Source: Thermoleophilaceae bacterium
Lineage (GTDB): Bacteria; Actinomycetota; Thermoleophilia; Solirubrobacterales; Thermoleophilaceae
NCBI GenBank assembly: GCA_013696905.1
Contig: JACCXP010000396.1
Coordinates: forward strand, 1-7,248
Length of the DNA: 7,248 nucleotides
Direction: 5' to 3'
Shown here: positions 5,596-7,248 of the stretch, piece after piece
Position numbering within the stretch: position 1 is the stretch's first letter
How the letters are laid out: each line of letters starts with the position of its first letter
The notes under the pieces: generated by a model
The model's input: only the letters and a program-made list of their open reading frames with translations
Database searches by the model: none
What the model was told of the DNA's origin: nothing
Program-made: the position numbers and the translations under genes

Positions 5596-6500
5596 GCGGC
5601 GAGCGGCTTCGGGGCGCGCGCCGACAGCATCAGGTTGTAGAACGCCCCCGCCGGTAGCACGGGCTCGAGCAGGCGCTCGTCGGTGCGCCGAAGCGTCAGG
5701 TAGCCGCGCTGGGCGAAGCGGTACCAGCCTGTGGGGATCGCGTCCGGATCGGCGCTTGCCTCGAGCGTGCGGTTGAGCCACCCGAACCACGAGGCGGCCA
5801 ACTCCTCACCGCTCACGCGAACGTCGTGCAGGCCGGCGCGCGCGGCGTGGTCCGCGAGCTCGGCGGGGCTGAAGGAGCGCACGTCGACAAGCGGCTCGAG
5901 CCCGTGGTCGCGGTGCTCGTTCAGCTCTCTGGGGGGCGCTCGCAGGGCACGTCGCCACAGCGGTGCCACGAGCAGCCCGGCGCGCTTCGGGAGCTCCGCC
6001 AGGCGGTGGCCGCCGCGCGAGGGCTCGCCGCAGAAGACGAGCTGACCGCCCGGGCGCAGCACGCGCGCGAACTCCGCAAAGGCGGCGTCGAGGTCGGGCA
6101 CATGGTGCAGGACGGCGTGGCCGAGCACGAGGTCGAACGACCCGTCGGCGAAGGGGAGCTCGGCGGCCTCGCAGCGGGCCGTCGTGACCGAGACGCCGAG
6201 CTCCTCCGCAGAGCGCTCGAGCGCTGCGAGCATCCCGGGAGAGATGTCGCTCGCCAGCGGCTCCGCGACGAGCCCGGCGAGCGCCAGGTGGAGCGTGAAG
6301 TAGCCGGTTCCCGCCCCGATCTCGAGCGAGCGCTTCACCCTAGGAAGCGGCCCACCGAGCGCCTTGGCGAGCTTTCCGAGCACCTGCGCGCGCCCGAGCT
6401 CGTCGTAGCAGATGCCCCACTTGGCGTCGTAGCCCGCGGCGGCCGCGTCGTGATAGCGGACGTTGACCGACCGGATCTCCTCGGCCGTCCTGTCGGTCAT
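5571..6500 (-). CDS. Class I SAM-dependent methyltransferase, substrate unknown
   Basis: This 309-residue protein has a Methyltransf_11/UbiE-like Rossmann domain. Motif I is LEIGAGTGYF (residues 59-68), which binds S-adenosylmethionine. The acidic residue after strand beta-2 is Asp85 in SDISPGML. ELPFADGSFDLVLGHAVLHH (114-133) covers motifs II and III, and RVLRPGGQLVF (146-156) is the typical strand that follows. About 150 further residues (from EPSRGG on) have no family I recognise and include AASWFGWLNRTLEA; they probably form a substrate-binding part. The N-terminal VRYHDAAAAGYDAKWG is a common lid segment before the Rossmann fold. ATG 6500 is chosen because TATAGT lies nine bases upstream; an earlier in-frame ATG at 6524 would lie before this promoter. 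The gene is divergent from the metallo-beta-lactamase-fold gene and overlaps the photolyase gene tail to tail. Small molecule, quinone or lipid substrates are all possible. Confidence 0.88.
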   Translation of the reverse strand: MTDRTAEEIRSVNVRYHDAAAAGYDAKWGICYDELGRAQVLGKLAKALGGPLPRVKRSLEIGAGTGYFTLHLALAGLVAEPLASDISPGMLAALERSAEELGVSVTTARCEAAELPFADGSFDLVLGHAVLHHVPDLDAAFAEFARVLRPGGQLVFCGEPSRGGHRLAELPKRAGLLVAPLWRRALRAPPRELNEHRDHGLEPLVDVRSFSPAELADHAARAGLHDVRVSGEELAASWFGWLNRTLEASADPDAIPTGWYRFAQRGYLTLRRTDERLLEPVLPAGAFYNLMLSARAPKPLAAQPPSAVR

Positions 6501-6509
6501 CGCGCGGGC

Positions 6510-6517
6510 ACTATAGG
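6510..6517. promoter_or_regulatory. Shared palindromic -10 element (CTATAG) for a divergent pair
   Basis: CTATAG at 6511-6516 is its own reverse complement. On the - strand it forms TATAGT (6515-6510), a good TAnnnT box nine bases before the methyltransferase ATG at 6500. On the + strand it forms TATAGG (6512-6517), five bases before ATG 6523 of the hydrolase gene; this box lacks the final T. One core would thus serve both genes from a 22-bp gap. Both mRNAs would be leaderless or almost so. The - assignment is the stronger. Confidence 0.45.
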
Positions 6518-6522
6518 TGCGC

Positions 6523-7236
6523 ATGCGCGATGCTTACGGCGTGAGATCGACGGCCCACGGCGCGAACCTCATCCAGCTCACCCGGCTCGGATCCATCAAC
6601 GCGTTTTTCGTCCGCGAGGACGACGGCCTCACCCTCGTCGACACGATGATCCCCGGCAGCGCCAAAGGCGTGCTCGCGGCGGCGCGCGTGGTCGGGGCGC
6701 CGATCGTGCGCCTCGTGATCACGCACGCCCACGGTGACCACGCGGGCTCGCTCGACGCGCTCGTTGAGCGCCTGCCCGCGGTCGAGGTTGCGTTCCCCGC
6801 ACGCGACGCACGCTTCCTGCGCGGCGACAAGACGCTCGACCCCGACGAGCCGCAGGACAAGCCGCGCGGGGGCTACGTGACGGTCGATACGCGCCCGACA
6901 CGCGAGCTCTCGCCCGGCGACCGCCTCGGCTCACTCGAGGTCCTCGACGCGCGCGGCCACACGCCCGGACAGATCGCCTTTCTCGACACCCGCGACCGGA
7001 CGCTGATCGCGGCCGACTCGTGGTCGACGCTCGGGGGCCTGCAGCCGGCCAGCCTCACCCATCCGCGCGTGCTCGTGCCCGGCATCGCCACCTGGCATCG
7101 GCCGACCGCGCAGGCCTCGGCCGCGGCGCTGCGCGACCTGCGCCCCGCTCGACTTGCCGTCGGGCACGGTCGCGTGCTCGAGCAGCCGGGCCCGGCGATG
7201 GACGCGGCGCTCGCGCGCGTCGAGGACCTCGAGTGA
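6523..7236 (+). CDS. Metallo-beta-lactamase-fold hydrolase
   Basis: This 237-residue protein has a complete set of metal ligands for a binuclear MBL-fold hydrolase. Counting from ATG 6523, THAHGDH gives His68, His70, Asp72 and His73; RGHTPGQ gives His146; AADSW gives Asp165; VGHGRV gives His215. The N-terminal strand pair GSINAFFVREDDGLTLVDT matches glyoxalase II/MBL-fold enzymes, which act on thioesters, lactones, phosphodiesters or beta-lactams; the exact substrate is not visible. There is no signal peptide, so it is cytoplasmic. Start choice is uncertain: GTG 6517, ATG 6523 and GTG 6541 are all in frame. ATG 6523 is favoured because of the CTATAG box just upstream, and none has a clear ribosome binding site. 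The stop codon overlaps a GTG in GTGA at 7233-7236, so a following gene could begin there. Confidence 0.88.
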   Translation: MRDAYGVRSTAHGANLIQLTRLGSINAFFVREDDGLTLVDTMIPGSAKGVLAAARVVGAPIVRLVITHAHGDHAGSLDALVERLPAVEVAFPARDARFLRGDKTLDPDEPQDKPRGGYVTVDTRPTRELSPGDRLGSLEVLDARGHTPGQIAFLDTRDRTLIAADSWSTLGGLQPASLTHPRVLVPGIATWHRPTAQASAAALRDLRPARLAVGHGRVLEQPGPAMDAALARVEDLE

Positions 7237-7248
7237 GCCGAGGCGGTC

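Noticed and set aside
6501..6524. Methyltransferase start at ATG 6524
   Set aside because: It would add MRTYSARA upstream of the TATAGT box and overlap the divergent gene's start; ATG 6500 fits better.
1295..7236. A multi-gene defence, secretion or biosynthetic system
   Set aside because: The genes belong to unrelated common families, are on alternating strands and carry no nuclease, transposase, toxin or pathway set; only the TusA-like/DsrE-like pair has a functional link.
7233..7248. A next gene starting at GTG 7233 in a GTGA overlap
   Set aside because: Only five codons are visible before the window ends, so there is nothing to support it beyond the overlap pattern.

Overview
The window is GC-rich throughout, with G or C at most third codon positions. 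It comes from a bacterium with FtsZ-based division. The gene content, the G+C level and the way genes start point to a high-GC actinobacterium, and the class Thermoleophilia (Solirubrobacterales/Gaiellales type) is my best guess. That placement is inference; no rRNA or other marker is present to prove it. Eight protein-coding genes fill almost everything. Only about 160 of 7,248 bases lie between genes, and I see no RNA gene, insertion sequence, CRISPR array or phage gene.

Layout. On the left is ftsZ on the + strand, running in from beyond the window edge with a long N-terminal extension. Next, also on +, is a gamma-glutamyltransferase-family Ntn-hydrolase without a signal peptide and with a changed substrate pocket. 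From there each gene lies on the opposite strand to the one before: a TusA-like sulfur carrier (-), a DsrE-like protein (+), a stand-alone LON N-terminal-domain protein (-), a class I DNA photolyase (+), a class I SAM-dependent methyltransferase (-) and a metallo-beta-lactamase-fold hydrolase (+).

How the genes work together. The TusA-like and DsrE-like proteins are the only pair with an obvious biochemical link (persulfide relay), and they are expressed divergently from one 16-bp palindrome. The photolyase (light-driven repair) and the LON-domain protein share a 62-bp divergent region. The other genes look like independent housekeeping or enzyme genes.

The most notable features concern gene architecture. 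Several genes have a TAnnnT-like -10 box 7 to 11 bases before the start codon and no ribosome binding site, which suggests leaderless mRNAs. Divergent pairs appear to share a single palindromic -10 element. Convergent pairs overlap or share a stop tetranucleotide. I do not see a defence island, a biosynthetic cluster or another clearly new multi-gene system.
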